From: Phycicoccus sp. M110.8
GTDB taxonomy: Bacteria > Actinomycetota > Actinomycetes > Actinomycetales > Dermatophilaceae
Assembly (NCBI RefSeq): GCF_032464895.1
Contig: NZ_JAWDIC010000001.1
Span: 1,426,001 to 1,490,000, forward strand
DNA length: 64,000 nucleotides
Reading direction: 5' to 3'
The translations under genes were made by a program, and so were the position numbers. Below, piece after piece: positions 42,645-50,790 of the stretch. The number at the start of each line of letters is the position of its first letter. Within the stretch, counting starts at the first letter, position 1. The notes under the pieces are model-generated. The model ran no database searches. It was not told the DNA's origin and worked only from the letters and a program-made list of their open reading frames with translations.

Positions 42645-43553
42645 TCAGCGCAGGAAGTCCATGAGCGACGGCTGGACCACCTTGGCCGCGGCCCCGAGCG
42701 CGGCCTGGTACGCGGTCTGCTGGAGGCTGAGGTCGGTGATCGTCTTCGCCAGGTCGATGTTCTCGACGGCGGCCAGTCGGCTGGTGACGGTGTCGGCGCG
42801 CAGCGCACCGCTGGACTGGGCGGCGGTGAGCCGGTTCGCGCGGGCGCCGACGGTGCTCTGCGTCGAGCGCAGGGCCTCCCCGGCCGTGTCGAGGTCGCCG
42901 AGCGCGGTGCCGAGCGCCGTCGTGTCACCGCTGCGCAAGGCGGCGCTGATCCGGCCGAGGACGCCTGCCCCGGTCGGGTCCGACGGGTCGGCCAGCAGCG
43001 TCGTGAAGGCGGCGCTGCCGGGCACGCTGACGGGGACGCGGCCCGAGGCGGCGTCGTCGGAGACCGTGCGGTCGACGGTGGCGCCGTTGCCGAGGTAGGC
43101 GCCGGTGGCCGGGTCGTACGCCGAGGCGGTGTCCTGGGTGCCGGCGAAGACGGGGCGGCCGCCGTACTGGGAGTTGGCGAGCTGGAGGATCCCGGCGCGC
43201 AGCTGGTCGACCTCGGCGGCCATCGCCTCGCGCTCGGCCGGGCCGTTGGTGGCGTTGCCTCCGGCGAGGACGAGCTGGCGCACCCGCCCGAGCGAGCTGT
43301 CCGCCTGGTTGAGCGCGGAGTCGGCGGTGTCGAGCCAGGCGAGGCCGTCGTCGATGCTGCGCGACAGCTGCTCCTGCTGACCCTGCTGGGCCCGCAGCTG
43401 CATCGCCGCGACGGTGTCGACGGGCGAGTCGGACGGCCGGTTGAGCCGCCGCCCGGAGGAGAGCTGCTCCTGGGTCTGCTGCAGCCGGGACAGGCTGCTC
43501 TGGAGGCCGGCCATCACACCGCTGCTGAGGGTGGTGGGGGTGACGCGGGTCAT
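42645..43553 (-). CDS. flgL: Flagellar hook-associated protein FlgL (HAP3)
   Basis: FlgL joins hook and filament. The 302-residue flagellin-like protein has the N-terminal LQSSLSRLQQTQEQLSSGRR and LNRPSDSPVDTVAAMQLRAQ, and the C-terminal helix ENIDLAKTITDLSLQQTAYQ followed by AALGAAAKVVQPSLMDFLR. It is 76 bases after flgK, last in the fliD-fliS-flgK-flgL set. Confidence 0.94.
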   Translation of the reverse strand: MTRVTPTTLSSGVMAGLQSSLSRLQQTQEQLSSGRRLNRPSDSPVDTVAAMQLRAQQGQQEQLSRSIDDGLAWLDTADSALNQADSSLGRVRQLVLAGGNATNGPAEREAMAAEVDQLRAGILQLANSQYGGRPVFAGTQDTASAYDPATGAYLGNGATVDRTVSDDAASGRVPVSVPGSAAFTTLLADPSDPTGAGVLGRISAALRSGDTTALGTALGDLDTAGEALRSTQSTVGARANRLTAAQSSGALRADTVTSRLAAVENIDLAKTITDLSLQQTAYQAALGAAAKVVQPSLMDFLR

Positions 43554-43629
43554 GGGGATCGCTCCGGTGCGCTCGGCGGGGTCGGGGTCGGTCGGTGGGG
43601 TGGCCGGTGGTGGTGGTCGGTGGCGCGCC

Positions 43630-44997
43630 TCAGCGCGCCATCGTCATCAGGGTGCTCAGCGTCTCGTCGACCGCGGTCACGAACCGGGCGGCGGCGGCAT
43701 ACGCGTGCTGGTAGCTCATGAGGTTGGTCATCTCCTCGTCGAGGCTGACGCTGGAGACGCCCTGGCGCGCGGTGTCGACCTGGCGCAGCACGACCCCCTG
43801 CACGTCGGCCTGCCGGGAGGCGCTCTGCGACTCGACGCCGAGCTGCACGACGAGGCTGCGGTAGCTCGCGTCGGGTCCGGTCGCGTCGCCGAGGTGCGCC
43901 GCCATGGCGGAGGCGTTGCCGCCGTCGTATGCCGGGGGCGGCGCCGAGGAGGCCGCGACGCCCTGGGGGTCGTCCATCGCCACGCGGAGGGTGCCGGCGG
44001 TGGTGCCACCGAACAGCGGGCTGCCGGTGCCACCGGTGCGGTCGAAGCCGGCTGCCTGCTGGGCGTTCACGGTGGTGACGACCGACGCGGCAACCGCGTC
44101 GAGGGCGCCGGCGTAGGTGGGGATCGTGGTGGTCAGGGCGGTGAGCAGCCCCTGGGCGGTGCCGCCGCCGAGGGTGGCCGGGGTCCCCGAGGCGGCCCAC
44201 GCGACGCCGGCGCCTCCCCCGGCGGCGCGGGTGGGCTGCCCCGTGACGGTCAGCTCGGAGGCCCGGTTCCCGCTCACCAGCGCCGTGCCGCCCACGGTGA
44301 CCGTGACGGTGCCGTCCTCGGCGAGGCGGCCGACCGCGCCCACCGACTCGCCGAGCTGCAGGACGAGCTGGTCACGCTGGTCCGACAGCTCGTGCGCCGG
44401 CACCCCGGAGGCGGTGGCGCTGCGGATGGCGTCGTTGAGCCTGGCGACGTCGGCCGCGGCCTGGTTGGCCTGGGCCACGGTGGCGACCAGCTGCTCGCGG
44501 CCGTCGGACCACTGCTGGTCCAGGTCGTCCGCGACCCGGTTGAAGGCGCCGGCCAGCTGGGTGGCCTTGGCGAGCAGCGCGGTGCGGGGGGCGGTGCTGG
44601 TCGGGTCGTTCGCGACGTCGTGCCAGGCGTTCCAGAAGGCCGACAGCTGCGACTGCAGGCCGGTGCTGCCCGGCTCGCCGAAGGCGCCCTCGACGGCGCC
44701 GAGCGTGGACTGCGCGGTGGCCGCGAGCGCCTGCGAGCCGTGCACCTGCTGGGCGCGGGCCTCGAGGAACTCGTCCCGGATCCGCTCCGTGCCCGGGACC
44801 AGGACGCCGTCGCCGGTGATCGGTCCCGCGGCCCACATCGACGGCACGACGGAGGAGCCCTGCGCGACCTGGTCGAGGCGCTGGCGCGAGTACCCGGCGG
44901 TGTTCACGTTGCTGATGTTCTGTCCGCTGAGGTCGAGACCGCGCTGGGCCGCCTGGAGCGCACGGGCGCCCAGGCCGAGGCTGGCGAAGTCGGACAT
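43630..44997 (-). CDS. flgK: Flagellar hook-associated protein FlgK (HAP1)
   Basis: FlgK is the first hook-filament junction protein. From ATG 44997 it is 455 residues. It starts with SLGLGARALQAAQRGLDLSG and NISNVNTAGYSRQRL. The conserved middle has QVHGSQALAATAQSTLGAVE and FWNAWHDVANDP. It ends with the family motif VSLDEEMTNLMSYQHAYAAA. Its start shares a base with the stop of the preceding small gene, suggesting coupled translation. Confidence 0.95.
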   Translation of the reverse strand: MSDFASLGLGARALQAAQRGLDLSGQNISNVNTAGYSRQRLDQVAQGSSVVPSMWAAGPITGDGVLVPGTERIRDEFLEARAQQVHGSQALAATAQSTLGAVEGAFGEPGSTGLQSQLSAFWNAWHDVANDPTSTAPRTALLAKATQLAGAFNRVADDLDQQWSDGREQLVATVAQANQAAADVARLNDAIRSATASGVPAHELSDQRDQLVLQLGESVGAVGRLAEDGTVTVTVGGTALVSGNRASELTVTGQPTRAAGGGAGVAWAASGTPATLGGGTAQGLLTALTTTIPTYAGALDAVAASVVTTVNAQQAAGFDRTGGTGSPLFGGTTAGTLRVAMDDPQGVAASSAPPPAYDGGNASAMAAHLGDATGPDASYRSLVVQLGVESQSASRQADVQGVVLRQVDTARQGVSSVSLDEEMTNLMSYQHAYAAAARFVTAVDETLSTLMTMAR

Positions 44998-45338
44998 CAG
45001 GCCCTCGTGTCCAGGAAGGCCGGGTGACGGCGACCGCGGCTGCCGGGTGCGCCGCCCTCGGGGGCACGCTCGGTGACCCTGCGGAGCTCCCTGCCGGTGC
45101 GGGACAGCTCGCCGGCCACCCGGTGGGCGAGCGCGTCGGTGCGCGCCAGCAGGTCGCGGGCCCGGTCCCCCAGGTGCTCGGGGAGCGGGGTGCCCAGGTC
45201 GGGCACGAACGGCTCGGGCGCGACGGTCAGCGACCCACCGGACAGCTGCGCCTCGACGCGGTCGAGGTCCTCCTGGAGCCGGTCCAGTGCGCCGTCCCAC
45301 GGCTGGCTCCAGGACAGCGCCCAGGACTCGGCGCTCAC
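44997..45338 (-). CDS. Small helical protein between fliS and flgK (chaperone-like position)
   Basis: Unrecognised 113-residue protein, mostly helical, acidic in the first half (DGALDRLQEDLDRVEAQLSG) with a long amphipathic helix (LARTDALAHRVAGELSRTGR) and a basic tail. In many flagellar operons fliT or another small export chaperone occupies this slot after fliS. That is a positional guess. It overlaps fliS by 4 bases and flgK by 1. Confidence 0.55.
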   Translation of the reverse strand: MSAESWALSWSQPWDGALDRLQEDLDRVEAQLSGGSLTVAPEPFVPDLGTPLPEHLGDRARDLLARTDALAHRVAGELSRTGRELRRVTERAPEGGAPGSRGRRHPAFLDTRA

Positions 45339-45736
45339 GACACGCCCTCGAGCGGCTCGGCCTCGGGGGTCAGCGCGGCGGTCGCGAACGCGTCGCGCAG
45401 CGGCTCGACGACCTCGAGGCAGTCCATGACGTAGGACTGCGACTTGGCCAGGTTGGCGCGCACGAGGGTGTGCGACAGGTACTCGTAGAGGGAGGCGAGG
45501 CTGCGTGCCTCCTCCCAGCGCTCGACGTCGAGCGAGCCGGTCAGCTCGGCGACGATCTCCTGCGCGTGGAGCAGGGCGTTGTGCGCGCCCGGGATGTCGG
45601 CGGACCCGATCGCCGTGTGCGCGGCATACAGGTCCTTGACGAGCCGGTCGTAGAGCATGACGACGAGGCGGCTCGGGGTGGCGGTGGTCACGGCGTCGGC
45701 CTGGTAGCGGCGGCGCAGCATCGCGGGGGTGGTCAC
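45335..45736 (-). CDS. fliS: Flagellin chaperone FliS
   Basis: FliS keeps flagellin unfolded for export. From GTG 45736, with AGGAG 9 bases upstream, it is 133 residues. It has family segments LRRRYQADAVTTATPSRLVV, MLYDRLVKDLYAAHTAI and LASLYEYLSHTLVRANLAKS. An upstream start would add 27 residues that overlap fliD and look like shadow. It lies 26 bases after fliD. Confidence 0.94.
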   Translation of the reverse strand: MTTPAMLRRRYQADAVTTATPSRLVVMLYDRLVKDLYAAHTAIGSADIPGAHNALLHAQEIVAELTGSLDVERWEEARSLASLYEYLSHTLVRANLAKSQSYVMDCLEVVEPLRDAFATAALTPEAEPLEGVS

Positions 45737-45762
45737 GGTGGGAGCTCCTGGGTTGTCGCCGG

Positions 45763-47646
45763 CTAGTTCTTGCCGCTGGACGGGGTGGGCAGCGACGCGA
45801 TCTGCCCCGCGAGCCACTGGCTCTGGGACTGCAGGCTGCCGAGCATGGTCTCGAGGGCGGCGTACTGGCGCTGGAGGCTGTCCTGCCGCATGGACATCCG
45901 GACCTCGAGGTTCGCGATCTGGTCGGTGTAGTCGCGGACCTGCTCCTGGGCGAGGTTCACCTGCCCGGTGACGTAGCCGTCGAGCGGGTCCGAGGCCGCC
46001 TTGACCGTGTCCGTGACGGCCGAGGCCATGGTCGTCAGCGTGCCCGCGACCGCGTCGGGGTCCTTGGCGTAGGCCGTGAGGAACGCCGTGCGGTCGAAGG
46101 TGAGGCTGCCGTCGCGCGCCACCTGGACCCCGACCATGCCCGGCGTGCTCGCCGAGGTGCCGACGGCCGTGTCCGTGATCCGCTGGGCCAGGTCGCGCGC
46201 CATCGAGCTGCCGAGGAGCGGCCCCGCGGTCTTGCTCGTGGCGTCGTACGAGGACTTGCTCGACAGGTAGGCCAGGACGTCGTTGGCGGCCTTGACCATC
46301 GCCTGGACCTTGTCCGCGATGCCGGCGCTGTCGTGGTCCACGGTGATGGTGACCGGGGTGGTGGGGTCGGCCTTGGCGGCCGTGACGGTGACGCCGGGGA
46401 GCAGCCCGGTGACGGACGCGGTCGGCGAGGTGACGTCGTACGCGCCGGGTCCCGTGCCGACCCGAAGGACGGTGTCGGTGCCCTTCTGCAGCTCGAGCAT
46501 CGACCCGAGGGTGGAGGTCGAGGCGGGGAACGCGTTGTCTCCCAGGGTGACGTCGGACGCCGCCCCCGTGGTCATCGAGTTGAGCTGGAGCCGGTATGCC
46601 GTGGAGGACACCTGGACGGCGGTGGCCCGGACGCCCGCGCCGGCCCCGTTGATCGCCGAGACCACGGCCGTCAGGGAGGCGCCGGCCGCGACGTCGACGA
46701 GCGTCGCCGACGCGGTCCCGGCACGGAGGCCGCCGCTGAGGGTGAAGACGAGGCTGTCGCCGCCGGCGCCGTTGAGGCTCAGCTGGGTGCCGCGGGTCAG
46801 GCTCGAGACGGTGGTCGCGACCCCGTCGAGCGAGAGGACCGCGTCGGTGCCCGTCGCCGTGGTCGAGGTGTCGGTGAGGCCGAGGGCGGTGTTGGCGCCG
46901 GCCAGGGCGAAGCTGGCGGCCGAGCCCTCGTGGGTCGTGGCGACGCTGAGCGCACCGCCGGTCGTGGTGGAGGCGGTCAATGCACCGCCGGACGCGCGCG
47001 TGACCTCGGCCGCGAGCTGGTCGCGGGTGTAGGTGCCCTGCGCGAGGGTGAACGTCGTGGGGGTCGCCGAGCCGTCGAGCAGGACGGAGAGGCCTGCATT
47101 GGAGGCGTCGATCGTCACGGTGTCGGCCACCGGGGAGCCGGTGAGCGTCGCGCCGGCCGAGGACTGGGTGACCGCGACGGTGTGCTTCCCGGCCGCCAGG
47201 GTGGCGCCGGCCGTGGGCGAGGCGAGGCCGAGCGCGCCGAGGCCCTGGGCCAGCACGAACGGGCCGCCGGCGACGGCCGTGTCGAGGCTGGCGACCGAGC
47301 CGGAGGAGACCGCAGCCCCCGCGGTGGCGACCGACTGCACCGTGAAGGTCGTGCTGCCGGGCGTGGCGGTGGCGCCGGTGGTCGCGGTGGCGAGGGTCGC
47401 CTGCGAGGAGGTCGCCGTGGTCGAGGTCCAGGCGGAGGTCTTCGTGATGCTGTCGGGGACGAGGGCAGCGGCGGCCGTCTGCAGCGTGCTGAGGCTGCTG
47501 TTGAGCGCCTGCAGGACGCTGACCATCGTCTGGCTGGCCGCCTTGCCGGTGGTCAGGTAGGCGCCCGACTGCCGCTCGACCTGCATGAGGGAGCTGATGA
47601 TCTGGGCGGTGTTCAGGCCGGAGACGAGTCCGTCGACCGAGGCCAT
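45763..47646 (-). CDS. fliD: Flagellar filament cap protein FliD (HAP2)
   Basis: FliD caps the filament and folds incoming flagellin. The 627-residue protein has the N-terminal helix VDGLVSGLNTAQIISSLMQV and a C-terminal coiled coil (VRDYTDQIANLEVRMSMRQD, LQRQYAALETMLGSLQSQSQ, WLAGQI). The centre is Ala/Thr/Ser/Val-rich beta structure, longer than in E. coli. A strong AAAGGAGG site precedes the ATG. No FliA box was found directly upstream, so it may rely on readthrough past the fliC terminator or on another promoter. Confidence 0.93.
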   Translation of the reverse strand: MASVDGLVSGLNTAQIISSLMQVERQSGAYLTTGKAASQTMVSVLQALNSSLSTLQTAAAALVPDSITKTSAWTSTTATSSQATLATATTGATATPGSTTFTVQSVATAGAAVSSGSVASLDTAVAGGPFVLAQGLGALGLASPTAGATLAAGKHTVAVTQSSAGATLTGSPVADTVTIDASNAGLSVLLDGSATPTTFTLAQGTYTRDQLAAEVTRASGGALTASTTTGGALSVATTHEGSAASFALAGANTALGLTDTSTTATGTDAVLSLDGVATTVSSLTRGTQLSLNGAGGDSLVFTLSGGLRAGTASATLVDVAAGASLTAVVSAINGAGAGVRATAVQVSSTAYRLQLNSMTTGAASDVTLGDNAFPASTSTLGSMLELQKGTDTVLRVGTGPGAYDVTSPTASVTGLLPGVTVTAAKADPTTPVTITVDHDSAGIADKVQAMVKAANDVLAYLSSKSSYDATSKTAGPLLGSSMARDLAQRITDTAVGTSASTPGMVGVQVARDGSLTFDRTAFLTAYAKDPDAVAGTLTTMASAVTDTVKAASDPLDGYVTGQVNLAQEQVRDYTDQIANLEVRMSMRQDSLQRQYAALETMLGSLQSQSQWLAGQIASLPTPSSGKN

Positions 47647-47686
47647 GGCACTGCCTCCTTTCCTGGTGCTGGTGCAGGACGGGCGC

Positions 47687-47728
47687 GGGCCCGGGGCAGA
47701 GGGAGGGTCGCCCCCTCAGGCCCCGGGC
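47687..47728 (-). terminator. Terminator after fliC
   Basis: A 10-bp G/C stem (47687-47696 with 47719-47728) whose interior contains a second short GAGGG/CCCTC pairing. It lies 12 bases after the flagellin stop. No T-run. It probably trims flagellin mRNA and lets part of transcription continue to fliD. Confidence 0.65.
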
Positions 47729-47740
47729 CGCGCTCCGGAC

Positions 47741-48568
47741 TCAGCCGAGCAGCTTGAGGACCGACTGCGGGGCGGAGTTGGCCTGCGCCAGCATCGAGAC
47801 ACCGGCCTGCTGCAGGATCTGCGACCGGGTGAAGGACGTCATCTCCTTGGCCATGTCGGTGTCGCGGATCCGGGACTCGGCAGCAGCCGAGTTCTCGGAG
47901 GCGACGCTGAGGCTGTTGATGGTGTGCTGCAGACGGTTCTGCACCGCACCGAGGTCGGCCCGGTTGCCCGAGACGGTCTTGATGGCGTTGTCGATCGCGG
48001 TGAGCGCGGTCGCCGCGCCGGCCGAGGTCGACACGTCCAGGGTGCCGGTGCCGAGGGTCGTCGTGTCGGCCTTCGCGAAGGCGACGTCGACGGTCTGGCC
48101 GCTGTTGGCGCCGATCTGGAAGGTGAAGGTGCCGGAGGTGCCACCGGTGCCGTCGAGGAGGTTCTGCCCGTTGAACTGGGTGGTGCTGGCGATGCGGTCG
48201 AGCTCGTCGTTGAGGGCCGTCACCTCGCTCTGGATGGCGGTGCGGTCGTCCGCGGTGTTCGTGTCGTTGGCCGCCTGGACCGACAGCTGACGCATGCGCT
48301 GCAGGATCGAGTGCGTCTCGTTGAGTGCGCCCTCCGCAGTCTGCACGAGGCTGATCGCGTCCTGCGCGTTCGAGGTGGCCTGGTTGAGGCCGTTGGTCTG
48401 GGCGCGCAGCTTCTCGCTGATCGCCAGGCCGGCGGCGTCGTCGGCGGCCCGGTTGATCCGCAGGCCCGAGGACAGTCGCTCGAGGCTGGTGGCCATCGAA
48501 CTCTGCGTCGAGCTCAGGTTCCGGTACGCGTTCATGGCCGCGACATTGGTGTTGATCTGAAGACCCAT
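47741..48568 (-). CDS. fliC: Flagellin FliC
   Basis: A compact 275-residue flagellin made almost only of the conserved terminal domains. The N-terminus is MGLQINTNVAAMNAYRNLSS with SLERLSSGLRINRAADDAAG. The C-terminus is SRIRDTDMAKEMTSFTRSQI and LQQAGVSMLAQANSAPQSVL. The variable surface region is reduced to about 70 residues (TGTFTFQIGANSGQTVDVAF). AAGGAGAGG lies 7 bases before the ATG. The leader carries a FliA promoter and a hairpin with GGA in its loop. Confidence 0.96.
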   Translation of the reverse strand: MGLQINTNVAAMNAYRNLSSTQSSMATSLERLSSGLRINRAADDAAGLAISEKLRAQTNGLNQATSNAQDAISLVQTAEGALNETHSILQRMRQLSVQAANDTNTADDRTAIQSEVTALNDELDRIASTTQFNGQNLLDGTGGTSGTFTFQIGANSGQTVDVAFAKADTTTLGTGTLDVSTSAGAATALTAIDNAIKTVSGNRADLGAVQNRLQHTINSLSVASENSAAAESRIRDTDMAKEMTSFTRSQILQQAGVSMLAQANSAPQSVLKLLG

Positions 48569-48596
48569 GGTGGTTCCTCTCCTTGGATGGGGTCCC

Positions 48597-48618
48597 GGGG
48601 AGCCATCCGTGGCTCCCC
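48597..48618 (-). promoter_or_regulatory. Leader hairpin of fliC, CsrA-site candidate
   Basis: In the mRNA, GGGGAGCC (48618-48611) pairs perfectly with GGCUCCCC (48604-48597) around the loop ACGGAU. One more C-G pair can extend the stem to 9 bp. Further GGA triplets lie in the Shine-Dalgarno AAGGAGAGGAA (48584-48574). This is the CsrA two-site arrangement known from flagellin leaders. Confidence 0.65.
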
Positions 48619-48645
48619 GCGTCGGCCCAGGGGGTCGACACCGGC

Positions 48646-48674
48646 CCTATCGGCCGGGCCGAGCCGTCCCTGAG
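48646..48674 (-). promoter_or_regulatory. FliA-type promoter for fliC
   Basis: Minus strand CTCA (48674-48671), 16 bases, then GCCGATAGG (48654-48646). Predicted leader length is about 70 bases to the flagellin ATG. Confidence 0.82.
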
Positions 48675-48702
48675 GACTTTCTCCGCGAGCGTGTCGCGGG
48701 AC

Positions 48703-49575
48703 TCACTCGCCCACGACGCGGTGCGCGCGGTGGGTGCTCCCGATGCCGCCCGGGCGGCGGTTGTGGTGGCTGGCCCGGCCGGCGATCTCGGCGTAGTACG
48801 CGGCCCTGCGTCGGGCGACGACGCCGTCGGGTCGGGCCGGCACGAGCTCGGGGTCGAGGTGGGTGTTGAGCCCGTCGCGCAGCAGCCCGAGCGCCTCGGT
48901 GCGCAGCTGGGAGACGCGCGACTCGGTGACGCCGAGCTCCTCGGCCACCTCGCGGATCGGGCGGTCCTCGAAGAAGGTCCCGCGCACGACGGCCTGGAGC
49001 CGCTCGGGGAGGGCGTCGACGGCGGCGAGCAGGTAGGCGCGGCGCTCCCGCTCCACGACGAGCGACTCCGGTGTCGCGGTGGTGCGGGGCAGCAGCGCGT
49101 CGGCCTCGCCGTCCTCGCGCACGGCGTCGATCCGCAGCACGACCGACTGGTGCAGGTCCCGGCGCAGCTCGCGCAGCTCCTGGACCGACGTCCCCATCGA
49201 GGTCGCCAGCTCCTGCTCGCGCGGCTCGCGGCTCAGCCGGCCGGCGAGCGCCTCGCGGTGGGCCTCGCGCTCGCGGGCCCGGGCGCGCAGCGACCGCGAC
49301 GCCCAGTCCATCGAGCGCAGCTCGTCGAGCAGCGCGCCGCGGATGCGCCGCGCGGCATACCGCCCGAACGGCACCCCGAGGGCGGGGTCGAACGAGCGGG
49401 CGGCGGCGACCAGCGCACCGAGGCCGGCCGACGTGAGGTCGTCGAGGGCGACGTGGCCGGGGAGGCGGGCGCTGAGCGAGCGCACCTCGTAGTGCACGAT
49501 GGGAAGGTTCTCGCGGCAGGCCCGCTCGACGTCAAACTCGTCCAAACTGGCCTGAAAGCACTCAGTCGCGGTCAC
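48703..49575 (-). CDS. fliA: RNA polymerase sigma factor FliA/WhiG family
   Basis: A 290-residue sigma-28-type factor. Region 2 shows VHYEVRSLSARLPGHVALDD and SFDPALGVPFGRYAARRIRG ALLDELRSMDWASRS (a typical FliA/WhiG block). Region 3 has LATSMGTSVQELRELRRDL. Region 4 is LPERLQAVVRGTFFEDRPIR and EVAEELGVTESRVSQLRTEA. About 45 extra basic residues follow region 4. Start is the only suitable GTG (49575). It should read the CTCA-N16-GCCGAT promoters in this window. No anti-sigma FlgM gene is recognised nearby. Confidence 0.9.
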   Translation of the reverse strand: MTATECFQASLDEFDVERACRENLPIVHYEVRSLSARLPGHVALDDLTSAGLGALVAAARSFDPALGVPFGRYAARRIRGALLDELRSMDWASRSLRARAREREAHREALAGRLSREPREQELATSMGTSVQELRELRRDLHQSVVLRIDAVREDGEADALLPRTTATPESLVVERERRAYLLAAVDALPERLQAVVRGTFFEDRPIREVAEELGVTESRVSQLRTEALGLLRDGLNTHLDPELVPARPDGVVARRRAAYYAEIAGRASHHNRRPGGIGSTHRAHRVVGE

Positions 49576-49635
49576 GTGGACGAGAATTGCGCACGCCACC
49601 GAGTGCTCCCGACCACCACAGCAGGTCTCCGCCCC

Positions 49636-49664
49636 TTCGGACAAGCAACCTCGGCCGTTCGGAC
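49636..49664. promoter_or_regulatory. Paired TTCGGAC direct repeats between fliA and flgN
   Basis: TTCGGAC occurs at 49636-49642 and 49658-49664, 22 bases apart (about two helix turns), in the fliA-flgN divergent region. The second copy extends to CCGTTCGGACGA, shared with the site upstream of the XRE-like gene at 55587. A regulator binding site is plausible but unproven. Confidence 0.4.
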
Positions 49665-49767
49665 GACGTTGGGTATGGAATGTGTCAGGAACCTGTGTTT
49701 GCGGCACTCCGCTGTGCTCATGGAAGCGCTTGCAGCCCGCGCGACCCTCGATGACGTCCCGAAACGG

Positions 49768-49796
49768 CTCAGGGATGCCGCCCGGCTGACGATGGG
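49768..49796 (+). promoter_or_regulatory. FliA-like promoter for flgN-fliW-csrA (leaderless)
   Basis: CTCA (49768-49771), 16 bases, then GACGATGGG (49788-49796), two bases from GCCGATAGG. The flgN GTG follows after exactly 7 bases, the same geometry as fliM. Confidence 0.5.
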
Positions 49797-49803
49797 GGCG
49801 GTC

Positions 49804-50316
49804 GTGAGAACCGAGACCCGTGACGCCGCCCAGCAGTGCGCCGAGCTCTCCGGCGCCCTCTGGGCCGTCCGCGGGCTGCTCGAGCGCCTGGCCTACCGCC
49901 TCGAGGTGCAGCGCGCCCTGGTCGAGACCGGACGTGCCACCTGGGTGGCGCGGGCGGCGCAGGAGGTCGAGATCGCGCTGGAGCAGGTGCGTGGGGCCGA
50001 GCTGGTCCGCGCCGTCGACACCGCGCCGGTCGCCCTCGCGCTGGGCCTGGACGCCGACGCCACCCTGTCCCAGATCGCCGCGCTCGCGCCCGCGCCGTGG
50101 GACGACCTGCTCGCCGAGCACCGCACCGCCCTGCTCGAGGCGACCCGCGACCTGACCGAGTCCGCCGCCGCCAACCGCGACGTGCTCGCCGCCGGGGCCC
50201 AGGCGGTCGAGGACGTCCTCGCCCGCTTCACCGGGCCGACCCCTGCCGCGACCTACGGCCCGACCGGCGCCCGGCAGACCGACCCCACCCGCCGACTTTT
50301 CGACCAGAGCACGTGA
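49804..50316 (+). CDS. flgN: FlgN-like flagellar export chaperone
   Basis: A 170-residue, all-helical protein with the FlgN pattern: LSGALWAVRGLLERLAYRLE, VQRALVETGRATWVARAAQE, LLEATRDLTESAAANRDVLA. FlgN escorts FlgK and FlgL to the export gate. The start is set at GTG 49804, 7 bases after a FliA-like -10 box. An ATG at 49675 is in frame but adds a 43-residue segment with no FlgN character. It is 7 bases before fliW. Confidence 0.65.
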   Translation: MRTETRDAAQQCAELSGALWAVRGLLERLAYRLEVQRALVETGRATWVARAAQEVEIALEQVRGAELVRAVDTAPVALALGLDADATLSQIAALAPAPWDDLLAEHRTALLEATRDLTESAAANRDVLAAGAQAVEDVLARFTGPTPAATYGPTGARQTDPTRRLFDQST

Positions 50317-50323
50317 GGCGACA

Positions 50324-50737
50324 ATGACCGCGATGACCCTCGACGCCCCCTCCTCCACGACCACCCCTGTCGCGCACTTCGCCGAGGGCCTGGTGGGCTT
50401 CCCCGACGCGCACGACTACGCCCTGCACGGCGGCGAGGGTGGCGTCTTCGAGATGCTGCCGACCGACGGCTCGGGCCCGGGATTCGTCGTCGCCGCCGCG
50501 GGCGTCTTCTTCCCCGACTACCAGCCGGTCCTGGACGACGCCACCGCCCGGCGGCTCGGCCTCGAGGACGCCGACGACGCGCTCGTCCTGACGATCGTTA
50601 CTGTGGGGGCGGACGTCAGCGCCGCCCATGCCAACCTGCTCGCACCGGTCGTGGTCAACACCCGCTCCGGAGTCGCCGAGCAGGTCGTCCTGAGCGGCCA
50701 GGACTTCCCGCTGCGGGCGCCGCTCGGCGCGCACTGA
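50324..50737 (+). CDS. fliW: Flagellar assembly factor FliW
   Basis: FliW binds both flagellin and CsrA; free FliW removes CsrA from flagellin mRNA. The 137-residue protein has the family features HFAEGLVGFPDAHDYALHG, FFPDYQPVLDDATARRLGL, VLTIVTVGADVSAAHANLLA and APVVVNTRSGVAEQVVL. Two candidate ATGs (50324, 50333); the first has GAGGCGA upstream. It stands between flgN and csrA, the classic partner arrangement. Confidence 0.92.
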   Translation: MTAMTLDAPSSTTTPVAHFAEGLVGFPDAHDYALHGGEGGVFEMLPTDGSGPGFVVAAAGVFFPDYQPVLDDATARRLGLEDADDALVLTIVTVGADVSAAHANLLAPVVVNTRSGVAEQVVLSGQDFPLRAPLGAH

Positions 50738-50790
50738 CCACCGCAGGCGTCGACGACCATGGCCCGACGGGCCAGGGAAGGAGCCGGGGC

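Noticed and set aside
49675-49803. Upstream ATG at 49675 as the flgN start
   Set aside because: It adds 43 residues without FlgN character and lies upstream of a FliA-like promoter whose spacing fits GTG 49804.
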